From positions 1,923,501-1,987,500 of the forward strand of contig NZ_CP037920.1 in NCBI RefSeq assembly GCF_007748195.1: a DNA stretch of 64,000 nucleotides, in the 5' to 3' direction. Source of the stretch: Gimesia aquarii (lineage in GTDB: Bacteria > Planctomycetota > Planctomycetia > Planctomycetales > Planctomycetaceae). Under the pieces are notes generated by a model, which did not search any database, had not been told where the DNA came from, and worked only from the letters and a program-made list of their open reading frames with translations. This document shows, piece after piece, positions 56,081-64,000 of this stretch. Both the position numbers and the translations under genes were made by a program. Position 1 is the stretch's first letter; each line of letters starts with the position of its first letter.

Positions 56081-59000
56081 CTGGAAAGAGTTTTGTTCCC
56101 GACTTGCCGATTTGCTGGCAGCTAACTTCGTAGACGAATTTTTCTTTGAGTTCGTTGACTTTCAGGCGAACCGTTTTCTGATCATCGGAAACAGTCACCT
56201 TTTCCACTTTAACTTTATAGCGGCCACTGTCGGGGCTGGCGTAACTGCCGCTCCAGACGCGTGTGTAGCCGGCGATGGTGTAGGCTTCTTTATTGGCTGC
56301 TTTCTTCACATCGATGGGTTTGAAAAACTCGAGTTCAAAGCCATCGGGAGTGGCTCTTAATTCTTTGATACCGTTCGGGAATTTTCCGTTTGGTGTCAAC
56401 TTGGTGATTGAGCCGGTATTCTGGCCACCGAGCCAACCGCTGTCGTGGATGCTGCCGACATAGATATCCCCAGTTGGGCTAACGGCAACTGACATGGGAC
56501 CGGTGAAATTTTTCTCATCGGGAGGTACGTCGGCCCGCGTGAAGTAATATGTAGCTCCTTGAACGGTATCCCCCACTTTCTGTGTCGTGAAACGAATCAG
56601 TAAACGGTGATTGTATTCACAGCCCAGACCATGATCGAAAAGAGCCGGATTGGGGAACTGTTTCGGAATACACGTCAAGCCGTTAACGCTGCGCGTCCAG
56701 GGATGGGGCACTTGAATCGCGGCTCTTGTCTCTTTCAGATTCTGCTTAGTGCGTAAATCAGATTGACTGGGCACGCCATAGGCTTTACCAGACATCAGGA
56801 AATTAATTTCGTTAAAGGTATTTTGCACTCCCTGTTGATCGGAAACGAAAATTTCGTCTTTGGAGTTGATGCCGAGGCCGATGGGATAGCGGAAGGCGTG
56901 TCCCAATGGTTCAATCTTACCATTATAACTGATCTTAAGAATTTTACCTCGCCAACGAATCTGGTCATCGGGGCGTTGCATTTGTGAATAGTCGCTACCT
57001 AAGCCAATATAGAGGTTACCTTGACTGTCGCGTATGCACCCCGTGGCCCAATCGTGATAATTATCGTTTAGCCCCCAACCGGTGGCGATGACCGAACGTC
57101 TGTCAGCGCGACCATCTCCGTTGGTATCAGAAAGCCGTAACACCTCGGGTTTGTGCGAGACTATTAAATCGGTTCCATCGGTAACAATCCCGAAAGGGGC
57201 AGAGAGTCCTTCTTCAAACAGTATCATTTGATCTTCCACGCCATCCCCGTCGGTGTCTTTTGCGAGAAAGACGTCACCTTTCAGGGAGGTGAAAGCGAGT
57301 GTGCCATCATCGAGCCAGGCGAAAGCAGTCGGCATGATGGATCGGTCCAAGGGGAGACGAACGCCATCAAAGCCGGGGGCACTGGTGACTTTTTCGAGTG
57401 CAATTTTAGGCTTGGGTTTTGTTTTGACTTGCAGCGCATCTGCCTTGAGATTGCAAAGGTAGTCTAGTGTCAATGATTCGTGTCCCGCAGAGTCGCGATT
57501 CATTTTAACATATTCGTGTGAATTATTGTCGCTGATATGCATCCACTTGGCTTGTGGGTTTTTCACTACCGAAATTTGTGGATTGCCAATGCTTTTTGAA
57601 AATCGGATACGTCCCACATAGAGTTCGTATCCCTCAGGAAGATGACTGGCTTTGATGGTTCGTTGCCAACCCGATTGATTTTGTTGTTCAGGAAGTGTTT
57701 TATAAGTATCTGAAACTTCAACAGTTGTTTTTTGATCGTTTACTTTGAAGGTGAGCTCATAATTGAGAGTTATCTGGTTTCCATCAGAGTGATAGCTGCG
57801 TAATGCCCCTGCCAGGCCATTTTGCAGATGCGGGTAAATGACCGACATTGGTTCTTTGCCTGATTTCACTAAGGCAAAGTCGTTGCCTCGTTCATAGCCG
57901 GAGACAATGGGGGAACCCGCCATGTCCCAATACCAGCTTTTGCCTTCGGTGCGTTGACGCGCTAAATCTCCTAGTGTCCATTGAACCAGCGAAAAACGAT
58001 CCAGATCGATCAGCAGGTTATGACCGTTATCAAAACCGATGGCAAACGCGCGGGCCACATACCCGCCGCCGGTTTCTTTGGGATTAGTAAAGACATCACG
58101 TACGATGCGCGCCGGTTCGCCTGCCGCTACAGTGAGGAACTGTTCGACAACGGAGGGGTTGGTAGGAACCTTGAATTGGGGATCATTTAGACCCAGCCAA
58201 ATGGCGTCCAACTGACGGTTGATATCGCCCCCCAGTACTTTGGGAACGCTCTTTTTCAAGGCTGGCATCTCCATGCCGGGAACAATTCGCAGGGGATTAT
58301 GTACCCAACGCAGGAAGTATTCTTTCCGCATCCGTTTTCCCAGCATCAGCAAGTCGGAACCACGCGTGCCTAACGCAACGTTGCGTGGTTTGTAATCGCC
58401 GAGTACATGACAGGAGATACAACTGAAACCTTTGGCGCCGGTAATGGTCTGGCCGGCGATGAGTAGTTGTGCCCGATTCTGGTCAGAAGAGTCGATCATA
58501 AAATCAGGTTGTCGTGGTCCGTCATCAGGGACACGGTCATGCGAAACGAGATAATCCAGAAGTGCTTCTTTGTCTGCTTTTGTGTGTTGAAAACGCGGCA
58601 TGCGTACGTGCAGCCAGGGCATGCGGATCGTTTTTTGTTCGCCACTGACGGCCTCCGAAAGTGCCTCTCGTTTGAGTTTATCTCCTACCGCTGTCAGAGC
58701 AGGAGGGATCATTGCTTCACTCTGTCCGGCAAGTGCGGGATCGAATTTTGCCATTTGTCCCGCAATTTGGGTAATGCCTTCATGCTTGTCGCGTTCGTGA
58801 CAGTAAATACAATTCCGTTGTTCCAGAACGTAACGACCGCGGTCGAATTCATTCTCCGAGGCCAGTTTTCCATAGCTCGATTTGAGGTAAGCCTCAACAG
58901 CGTCTCGGTCAATTGTACGATAGGCGGGGCGTCCTTTGGCCAGATCTGGAGTTTCAGCCAGACAGGAGTTCTCCCAATTCTGAACTGGTTTTGAGAGATC

Positions 59001-60269
59001 CACAACGGTCTGTGTAGGTTTATCGATGCCAGGGATCGTATGGCAGGCAGCACAGCGAGCTTGAGCGATCAGTTTTTTTCCATCGGCAATCAGTTTCTTT
59101 TTGGTAGTTTGCTTTTTGCCGACGGGAATTTTTGTCTGTTTCAGTTCAGAAAGCGCGTATGCCAATTGGCGTCGTTCTATTGAACTCAGCTTGATTACCG
59201 GCATGCGATGATCTTTGTTTAATTTCTGAGGATCCGACAGCCAGGTATAGAAAAATTTTGTGTTGCGCTTCTCACCAACGCTACTCAGGTCACCACCGCT
59301 AAAGGGTTGTTGGTTGCCTTTTCCATCAATCGTATGGCAGGCCAGACAACCGACCGAACGCATCAGAATTTCTCCGGAACGCCGTTCCTCATCGCGGGTC
59401 GGAACTTTTTTTGTCTTTTTGTCTTTTTTGGGACTGGGGATTTTTTGAAGCTTTGCCGTTTTTGAATGGGCGGAAAGATAGGCGGCAACTGTTTCTGCTT
59501 CCTGTTGGTTAAATCCAAAGAATGGCATTTTCGCATGTGCGGAAACAGAATCGTCATTCTGGATTTTTCGAATCAACCATTCCGGATTCAGTGCCGTTGC
59601 GACAGATGTCAGATCGGGTGCAGCGGGGCTGGTTAACTGGTGGTCCCGTTGATGGCAGCGATTACAGCGATGGGCATCGAAATGAGTGCGACCACGGGAA
59701 ATTTGCGCGACCTCTGGATTTCCCTCTTCCCGATAGAGAAGATTTGCCTGGATCGGTTCCAGTCCAAACAGGTTCGAAGACCAGAATAATTGGACACGCG
59801 CCTGAGGAGAAATCTTTTGATAAGTGACTTGTAGCTCAAACTCACCAAAGTTCTGATCGTATTTAGGGCCGACGATCCAGTCGGGAGTGTCACGTTTGCC
59901 TTCCAGAACTGTTTCGCCGTCAATTTCAACTTTGATTTCGCCTTCAAGGTAAGCGGAAATCTGATACTTACCTGGCTGCTTTACCAGAATCAGACTGGTC
60001 CATTCTGCAGAAAACTTGTCTGCAGAAAGTTGAGGCAAAGGTGCTTGCTTGCCCCAGTTAAAGGCGATATCGGAGTCGATCCGTTGAATACGTTTCTCTC
60101 CCACCTGATAGGTTGCCAAAAGCCCCGGTGGATAATCGTCTTCTTCGGGATCGATTTCTTCAGCTGCCAGATTCTTCCCCGTAACCATGAGACAGAGACA
60201 AAGAAGCAGAAATCCGGTCAGCTGTAGAGGAACACTCAGCCTGGAGGCATGGTTGGGGTAGTCGATCAT
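56043..60269 (-). CDS. Giant PA14/pentahaem/propeller protein
   Basis: 1,408 aa with an N-terminal signal peptide (LTGFLLLCLCLMVTG). Residues about 50-175 resemble a PA14-type carbohydrate-binding beta-sandwich (FSAEWTSLILVKQPGKYQIS). Five CxxCH haem motifs follow: CNRCH (202), CLACH (308), CAACH (406), CIYCH (487) and CISCH (617). A large beta-rich central region and a C-terminal propeller carry DTDGDGVEDQ and DTNGDGRADR calcium-type turns like those of the 1,020-aa protein at 6140. It probably oxidises an extracellular or periplasmic substrate and relays electrons through the haems; the substrate is unknown. A small secreted-protein gene lies upstream on the same strand. Confidence 0.9.
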   Translation of the reverse strand: MIDYPNHASRLSVPLQLTGFLLLCLCLMVTGKNLAAEEIDPEEDDYPPGLLATYQVGEKRIQRIDSDIAFNWGKQAPLPQLSADKFSAEWTSLILVKQPGKYQISAYLEGEIKVEIDGETVLEGKRDTPDWIVGPKYDQNFGEFELQVTYQKISPQARVQLFWSSNLFGLEPIQANLLYREEGNPEVAQISRGRTHFDAHRCNRCHQRDHQLTSPAAPDLTSVATALNPEWLIRKIQNDDSVSAHAKMPFFGFNQQEAETVAAYLSAHSKTAKLQKIPSPKKDKKTKKVPTRDEERRSGEILMRSVGCLACHTIDGKGNQQPFSGGDLSSVGEKRNTKFFYTWLSDPQKLNKDHRMPVIKLSSIERRQLAYALSELKQTKIPVGKKQTTKKKLIADGKKLIAQARCAACHTIPGIDKPTQTVVDLSKPVQNWENSCLAETPDLAKGRPAYRTIDRDAVEAYLKSSYGKLASENEFDRGRYVLEQRNCIYCHERDKHEGITQIAGQMAKFDPALAGQSEAMIPPALTAVGDKLKREALSEAVSGEQKTIRMPWLHVRMPRFQHTKADKEALLDYLVSHDRVPDDGPRQPDFMIDSSDQNRAQLLIAGQTITGAKGFSCISCHVLGDYKPRNVALGTRGSDLLMLGKRMRKEYFLRWVHNPLRIVPGMEMPALKKSVPKVLGGDINRQLDAIWLGLNDPQFKVPTNPSVVEQFLTVAAGEPARIVRDVFTNPKETGGGYVARAFAIGFDNGHNLLIDLDRFSLVQWTLGDLARQRTEGKSWYWDMAGSPIVSGYERGNDFALVKSGKEPMSVIYPHLQNGLAGALRSYHSDGNQITLNYELTFKVNDQKTTVEVSDTYKTLPEQQNQSGWQRTIKASHLPEGYELYVGRIRFSKSIGNPQISVVKNPQAKWMHISDNNSHEYVKMNRDSAGHESLTLDYLCNLKADALQVKTKPKPKIALEKVTSAPGFDGVRLPLDRSIMPTAFAWLDDGTLAFTSLKGDVFLAKDTDGDGVEDQMILFEEGLSAPFGIVTDGTDLIVSHKPEVLRLSDTNGDGRADRRSVIATGWGLNDNYHDWATGCIRDSQGNLYIGLGSDYSQMQRPDDQIRWRGKILKISYNGKIEPLGHAFRYPIGLGINSKDEIFVSDQQGVQNTFNEINFLMSGKAYGVPSQSDLRTKQNLKETRAAIQVPHPWTRSVNGLTCIPKQFPNPALFDHGLGCEYNHRLLIRFTTQKVGDTVQGATYYFTRADVPPDEKNFTGPMSVAVSPTGDIYVGSIHDSGWLGGQNTGSITKLTPNGKFPNGIKELRATPDGFELEFFKPIDVKKAANKEAYTIAGYTRVWSGSYASPDSGRYKVKVEKVTVSDDQKTVRLKVNELKEKFVYEVSCQQIGKSGTKLFPVTGHYSMNQIPE

Positions 60270-60341
60270 AGTGAGGCAGGATTCAGTGTTGAAAGGAGGT
60301 TTGTTAACAATCCGAAATTATTCCATTGCGAAAAAAAATCA

Positions 60342-60365
60342 GCCATTCGTTATTGTTCGAATGGC
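60342..60365 (-). terminator. Intrinsic terminator with the stop codon in its loop
   Basis: On the minus strand GCCATTCG pairs with CGAATGGC (60358-60365 with 60342-60349) and is followed by TGATTTTTTTTCG. The TAA stop of the 198-aa gene (60350-60352) is in the 8-nt loop. It would end transcription before the pentahaem gene start at 60269, so the two are probably separate units or linked by read-through. Confidence 0.9.
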
Positions 60366-60946
60366 TTTTCGTCTTTGGCGTTGGCGCCAAAAGCAGCGCG
60401 GAGTTCGTTTGCTACTGATGCGACTGTTTTGTTTGGTCCTGTCAACTTGAGAAAGTAATATGCTTTCCCTTCGACAGCCAGAATCACACCGAGCATACGT
60501 GAGTCGGGAACTGGAGTTGTTTTTCTTAAAAATGGAGGTCCAATTGATTTGTTATAGGTGCCCGAAAGATCGGCGAATACATATTTACCGAGTTTTGATT
60601 CGCCCTGAGTCACTTTCACTTTGCGATCTTCGTTTGCAGCGAACTGTCCTACCCAGCGATTGACATTTGCAGCCATTCCGCCACCCGTACCACCAAAAGA
60701 GGAAACAACCAACTCGGCTGGTTCTTTATCACCTTTTACTGCTGGAATTGTAAATTGCGCCAAGCGAAGCTTATTGGAGGGGGGAGCACTTTTCCAGTTG
60801 GAGGGAATTTTGAGCGTGATGTCTTTGATTTTGACATCATTAGCTTTTTCAGACTTCTCTTCAGCACGCGCTGTGCAGGCATAAATTGCCAGGGAAAGCC
60901 CCAGGACGGAAAACAGCACTCTTCTGAATGTACTAGGCGAGATCAT
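60350..60946 (-). CDS. Secreted hypothetical protein
   Basis: 198 aa with a signal peptide (RRVLFSVLGLSLAIYACTARA) and GAGGA at good spacing before the ATG. The mature domain opens IKDITLKIPSNWKSAPPSNK and contains LAQFTIPAVKGDKEPAELVV, FGGTGGGMAANVNRWVGQF and AYYFLKLTGPNKTV. This reads as one alpha/beta domain with amphipathic strands, of a kind often seen as an unnamed secreted planctomycete family. No catalytic motif stands out. It lies about 80 bp upstream of the pentahaem gene, with a terminator between. Confidence 0.8.
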   Translation of the reverse strand: MISPSTFRRVLFSVLGLSLAIYACTARAEEKSEKANDVKIKDITLKIPSNWKSAPPSNKLRLAQFTIPAVKGDKEPAELVVSSFGGTGGGMAANVNRWVGQFAANEDRKVKVTQGESKLGKYVFADLSGTYNKSIGPPFLRKTTPVPDSRMLGVILAVEGKAYYFLKLTGPNKTVASVANELRAAFGANAKDEKPFEQ

Positions 60947-61161
60947 AAATATCCTCGGATTGAAATAAGGAGTTTGAGCGTTTGACTATAGGTAATTGTC
61001 CCGCATTTCACACGGTTTTTCAACTCGTTGGTTCAAGAAATGGAATTTGGTATCAAATATTGAAAAAGTTAATTATGTTGTACATGCATGTTGATAAAAG
61101 GCAACACAAAGAAGAATGATTTTGAAGGTATTTCGAGGCAGGATTTTGTGAGAGAAGAACT

Positions 61162-62649
61162 TTAATCGGCAGAAACACAACGGTTTTTAGCCCAATTGCG
61201 CAGTTCTGCAATGCGTTCTTTCATCAAAATGGCTAAAGGTTTCGTTTTCTGAATTTCGGTAGCGATATGTCGATCTTCGAGCTCCGCATTGTCAGAGAAT
61301 GCAGCAAATAAACCAGACATGACTGCTTGTTCAAGTTCAGAGCCGGTAAATTCATTCGCCATCGCTGCCAGAGAGCGGATGTCGAATTGATCAGGATCCC
61401 GGTTTCGGCGTTTGAGATGGATACTCAGAATCTGTTCACGAGAGGCAGTGTTCGGGAGATCTACAAAAAAGACCTCATCGAAGCGTCCTTTGCGCATCAG
61501 TTCCGGAGGCAATGCCGAGATATCATTGGCCGTCGCGATAATAAATATCGGATGGCGATGATCCTGCATCCAGGCAAGCAGGGTGCCAAACATCCGCTTG
61601 GATAATCCGCCATCCGCTGAAGAGGATGCCGCCGAGGCAAACGCTTTTTCGATTTCGTCGATCCATAAAATGACGGGCGCCATCGATTCTGCCTGCGACA
61701 AGGCCTGACGCAACTGGCTTTCACTTTCGCCAATAAATTTTTGGTAGAGCATTCCGGGATCTAATCGAAGCAAGGGCATACTCCAGTCAGAGGCAACCAT
61801 TTTTGCACACAGGCTTTTTCCGGAACCGGGAACACCCAGCATGAGCACTCCCCGAGGAGGTTCGATTCCATATTCTTGTGCTTTTCTGGAATATCCTCCC
61901 CGACGAAGTTTCAACCAGTCTTTTAATTTATTGAGGCCGCCGACCTGATCAGATTTCACATCGACGGCGATAGATTCCAGGCAGCCTGTCGAACCTAAAA
62001 GAGTTCGTTTTGCTTCAATGACATGTGGTAAGTCGTTGGCGTTTAAATCATTGTCCTGCAAAATCGCGGAACTGATGACTCGCTCGACTTCACTGCAACT
62101 GAGCCCTCGCATGGTTAGCACCAGTTGTTCCATGTCTCGCCGAGTGAGTGTGGCGGTGATTTCTGCTTGACTCTCTTTTCTGATTTTATTGTAGGTCTGT
62201 TTTATGACGGTAGATAATTCATCTGTGGTTGGCCATCCCAATTCATAGCGTACGGTAAACCGTTTGATTTCATCAGGCAGCGGGAATGCATCTACGAGGA
62301 TCAATGTGGTTTTGCTATTCTGGCAGGTTTCCATAAGATCGCGCAGCATGCGATTCACAATATTGTCTCGACAATAGGCACCGAGATCTTTAAAAACGAA
62401 AATCTGATTCTCAGCATTCATTTGGATATAAGCGAGAGTCTGTTCCGGTTTGCCAGGAGGGACTGACGCAGATTTTAGAAGAGAATCTTCAACTTGGCAC
62501 AGACCATTTGTTGCAGACCATTCATAAAGTGGCTTTTTTAAATCCGTTGCGACATTTTGAATCGCTTTCAACGCCCGCTGTTCATCGAGTGTTTCAATAG
62601 AAATAAATGGATTTCCCGAACGAATCATGAGTTCTAATGAATTTGACAT
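61162..62649 (-). CDS. Ycf46-like AAA+ ATPase
   Basis: 495 aa, cytoplasmic. An N-terminal degenerate ATPase-like region (about 1-215) precedes a full AAA+ module: Walker [10 protein letters not shown] (272-280), Walker [11 protein letters not shown] (326-335), sensor 1 and second region of homology [27 protein letters not shown] with the arginine fingers, and the small helical domain [14 protein letters not shown]. The layout matches the Ycf46/YjoB-like group whose targets are unknown. The protein probably acts as a hexameric unfoldase or remodelling factor. The nearest neighbour is polX, 76 bp upstream on the same strand; functional linkage is not evident. Confidence 0.88.
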   Translation of the reverse strand: MSNSLELMIRSGNPFISIETLDEQRALKAIQNVATDLKKPLYEWSATNGLCQVEDSLLKSASVPPGKPEQTLAYIQMNAENQIFVFKDLGAYCRDNIVNRMLRDLMETCQNSKTTLILVDAFPLPDEIKRFTVRYELGWPTTDELSTVIKQTYNKIRKESQAEITATLTRRDMEQLVLTMRGLSCSEVERVISSAILQDNDLNANDLPHVIEAKRTLLGSTGCLESIAVDVKSDQVGGLNKLKDWLKLRRGGYSRKAQEYGIEPPRGVLMLGVPGSGKSLCAKMVASDWSMPLLRLDPGMLYQKFIGESESQLRQALSQAESMAPVILWIDEIEKAFASAASSSADGGLSKRMFGTLLAWMQDHRHPIFIIATANDISALPPELMRKGRFDEVFFVDLPNTASREQILSIHLKRRNRDPDQFDIRSLAAMANEFTGSELEQAVMSGLFAAFSDNAELEDRHIATEIQKTKPLAILMKERIAELRNWAKNRCVSAD

Positions 62650-62725
62650 CTATTTTACTTCCTATGAAGTAGGAATATTTGCAAACGATAACGGGAATCT
62701 GAAGCGTGAAGATTAAAGATTGCTT

Positions 62726-64000
62726 CTATTTTTTTAACAACTTTTGAAATTGTTTCCAAGTTTTGGTGTTGGCGACATCTTTTTTGGATAAACCTGCACG
62801 ACGCGCCTGATACACGCCGTACTGCATCACATCCAGGCCTTTCACACTATGAGCATCTGTATTAATGACGATCGGAATACCCAGTTCTTTGGCTTTGGCG
62901 GCATGAATGTCATCAATATCCAGACGCATGGGATGTGCGTTGATCTCCAGCATCGTACCATGGTCGGCACACGCCTTGAGGATTTCACTATAATTGAGGT
63001 CAGCTCCGGGGCGTTTCCCGATTAATCGGCCTGATAAATGTCCGAGAATGGAGACGTGAGGATTTTGAATGGCATTCAGCAGCCGTTGATTGATTTGCTT
63101 CTGAGGCTGTTTCAGACCGTAGTGTAAAACGGCAATAACCCAGTCTGCTTTACTCAAAACGTCATCGGGTAAGTCCATACTGCCATCTTCCAGAATGTCA
63201 CATTCAATGCCTTTAAGAACTTGTATTCCAGATATTTTTGATTGCACTTTCTCAATGGCTTTCCAGTGAGCGCGTAAGCGTTTTGCATCTAATCCATTCG
63301 CCATGGTAACACGTTTGGAGTGATCTGTAATGGCGATGTATTGATAGCCTTTTGCTTTGGCACCTTCAGCCATTTCGAGAATTGAAGCGGTTCCATCTGT
63401 GGCCGTTGTATGCATGTGTAAGTCGCCACGAATCTGTTTTAACTCTATCAACTCTGGTAGTTTGTTTTCCTCAATGGCTGTGAATTCCATTCGATTTTCG
63501 CGAATTTCGGGAGGAATCCAGGGGAGATCGAGTGTTTGGTAAACGTCTTCTTCGGTTTTACCGGAAACGAGCTTGTCCTTGCGAAAGAGACCGTATTCGT
63601 TGAGCTTGAGCCCTCGTTCCTGGGAGCGGCGTCTGAGCACGATATTATGTTCTTTGGAGCCGGTAAAATAGAGGAGTGCTGCCCCATACGATTCTTCGGG
63701 TACAACACGCAAATCCATCTCCAAACCGGAATTTAACCGGACACGTTGTTTGGTTTCTCCACGCGCCAGGACGGTGTTGACTAAAGGATGGTTTGCCAAC
63801 GCATCCATCACAGTCTCCGGGGCGTTAGACGTGATTAGAATATCCAGATCACCGACTGTTTCCTTGCGCCTCCGACAACTTCCTGCTTCTGAGATTTGCT
63901 GGACGGAATCCAGGGTTTGCAGGTCGTGTATGATTTCATCTGACTGCGCTTTGGCATCTGCGAGTCGGACTCGATTTCCTGCCTGGTTCAGATGTTCGAG
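62726..64000 (-). CDS. polX: DNA polymerase X family protein (PolX), C-terminal part
   Basis: The frame is open to the right edge, giving the last 424 residues; the N-terminus lies outside the window. The palm region begins [15 protein letters not shown] and has the polymerase-beta nucleotidyltransferase motif [17 protein letters not shown] with catalytic Asp residues, then GLEMDLRVV. The C-terminal PHP domain has [46 protein letters not shown] and INTDAHS, a complete metal-binding set for the 3'-5' exonuclease. Bacterial PolX fills short gaps in DNA repair. A GTG at 63811 is an internal codon, not the start. Confidence 0.93.
   Translation of the reverse strand, partial: LEHLNQAGNRVRLADAKAQSDEIIHDLQTLDSVQQISEAGSCRRRKETVGDLDILITSNAPETVMDALANHPLVNTVLARGETKQRVRLNSGLEMDLRVVPEESYGAALLYFTGSKEHNIVLRRRSQERGLKLNEYGLFRKDKLVSGKTEEDVYQTLDLPWIPPEIRENRMEFTAIEENKLPELIELKQIRGDLHMHTTATDGTASILEMAEGAKAKGYQYIAITDHSKRVTMANGLDAKRLRAHWKAIEKVQSKISGIQVLKGIECDILEDGSMDLPDDVLSKADWVIAVLHYGLKQPQKQINQRLLNAIQNPHVSILGHLSGRLIGKRPGADLNYSEILKACADHGTMLEINAHPMRLDIDDIHAAKAKELGIPIVINTDAHSVKGLDVMQYGVYQARRAGLSKKDVANTKTWKQFQKLLKK

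Noticed and set aside
63811-63811. GTG at 63811 as start of a PHP-domain-only protein
   Set aside because: The frame stays open to the window edge and encodes the polymerase-beta palm motif immediately upstream, so this is an internal codon of polX.
1-64000. tRNA, rRNA, CRISPR, IS element or prophage
   Set aside because: No cloverleaf with GTTCGA-type loop, direct-repeat array, transposase, integrase or phage structural protein was recognised on either strand.

Overview
The window looks like chromosomal DNA of a planctomycete (phylum Planctomycetota, PVC superphylum), probably of the Gimesia/Planctomycetales type. The evidence is protein content: a Tat-exported DUF1501 protein next to a DUF1549-type cytochrome gene, two giant PVC-type CxxCH haem/propeller proteins, a BBP7-like outer-membrane barrel, a sulfatase, SMP-30 and HpcH/HpaI enzymes, and a 5,723-residue secreted beta-helix protein with the N-terminal LEDR-type motif seen on giant planctomycete exoproteins. 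Base composition looks AT-leaning (judged by eye, not calculated). I found no rRNA, tRNA, CRISPR array, insertion sequence, integrase or phage gene.

Layout. 1-3.7 kb: leftward genes for a truncated DUF1549-type cytochrome, DUF1501, an HpaI-type aldolase and a secreted hypothetical. 4.2-9.2 kb: guaA, then a 1,020-aa propeller/HEAT/cytochrome c protein. 9.3-10.5 kb: a BBP7-like barrel. 11.3-28.5 kb: one 17.2-kb gene for a mosaic exoprotein with beta-helices, seven NEVQ-type repeats, Ig-like, Calx-beta and dockerin-like modules and two metzincin-type protease modules. 28.7-33 kb: a cupredoxin-like protein and an EEP nuclease/phosphatase in an operon, a mini-cytochrome c, a sulfatase and a His/Tyr-rich secreted peptide. 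33.3-37 kb: glnE with an unusual ACT-domain insert. 37.3-46.3 kb: a Tat-exported propeller, a zinc-ribbon/membrane/hydrolase fusion, a His-rich coiled coil, an ABC exporter and a MATE exporter. 46.4-49.7 kb: a 2-oxo-acid dehydrogenase E2-E3-lipoate ligase operon. 50-52.4 kb: SMP-30 and an M20 peptidase. 52.5-56.1 kb: a PadR regulator with two tandem paralogous membrane proteins. 56-64 kb: a 1,408-aa pentahaem protein, a secreted hypothetical, a Ycf46-like AAA+ ATPase and a truncated polX.

How the genes relate. Much of the window encodes exported functions: cytochromes and propeller dehydrogenases, a sulfatase, surface adhesin/protease mosaics and exporters. These sit among housekeeping genes for GMP synthesis, control of glutamine synthetase, the TCA cycle with lipoylation, and DNA repair.

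Most noteworthy: (i) glnE carries a GlnD-like tandem ACT module between its two nucleotidyltransferase halves; (ii) the giant exoprotein has a leishmanolysin-like protease spliced into a beta-helix, a second metzincin with identical ligand-to-Met-turn spacing, and an in-frame run of nine G inside Pmp-like GGGI repeats; (iii) a PadR-led operon has a duplicated membrane sensor-like gene; (iv) several intrinsic terminators are folded into stop codons or into the 3' end of the opposing gene.
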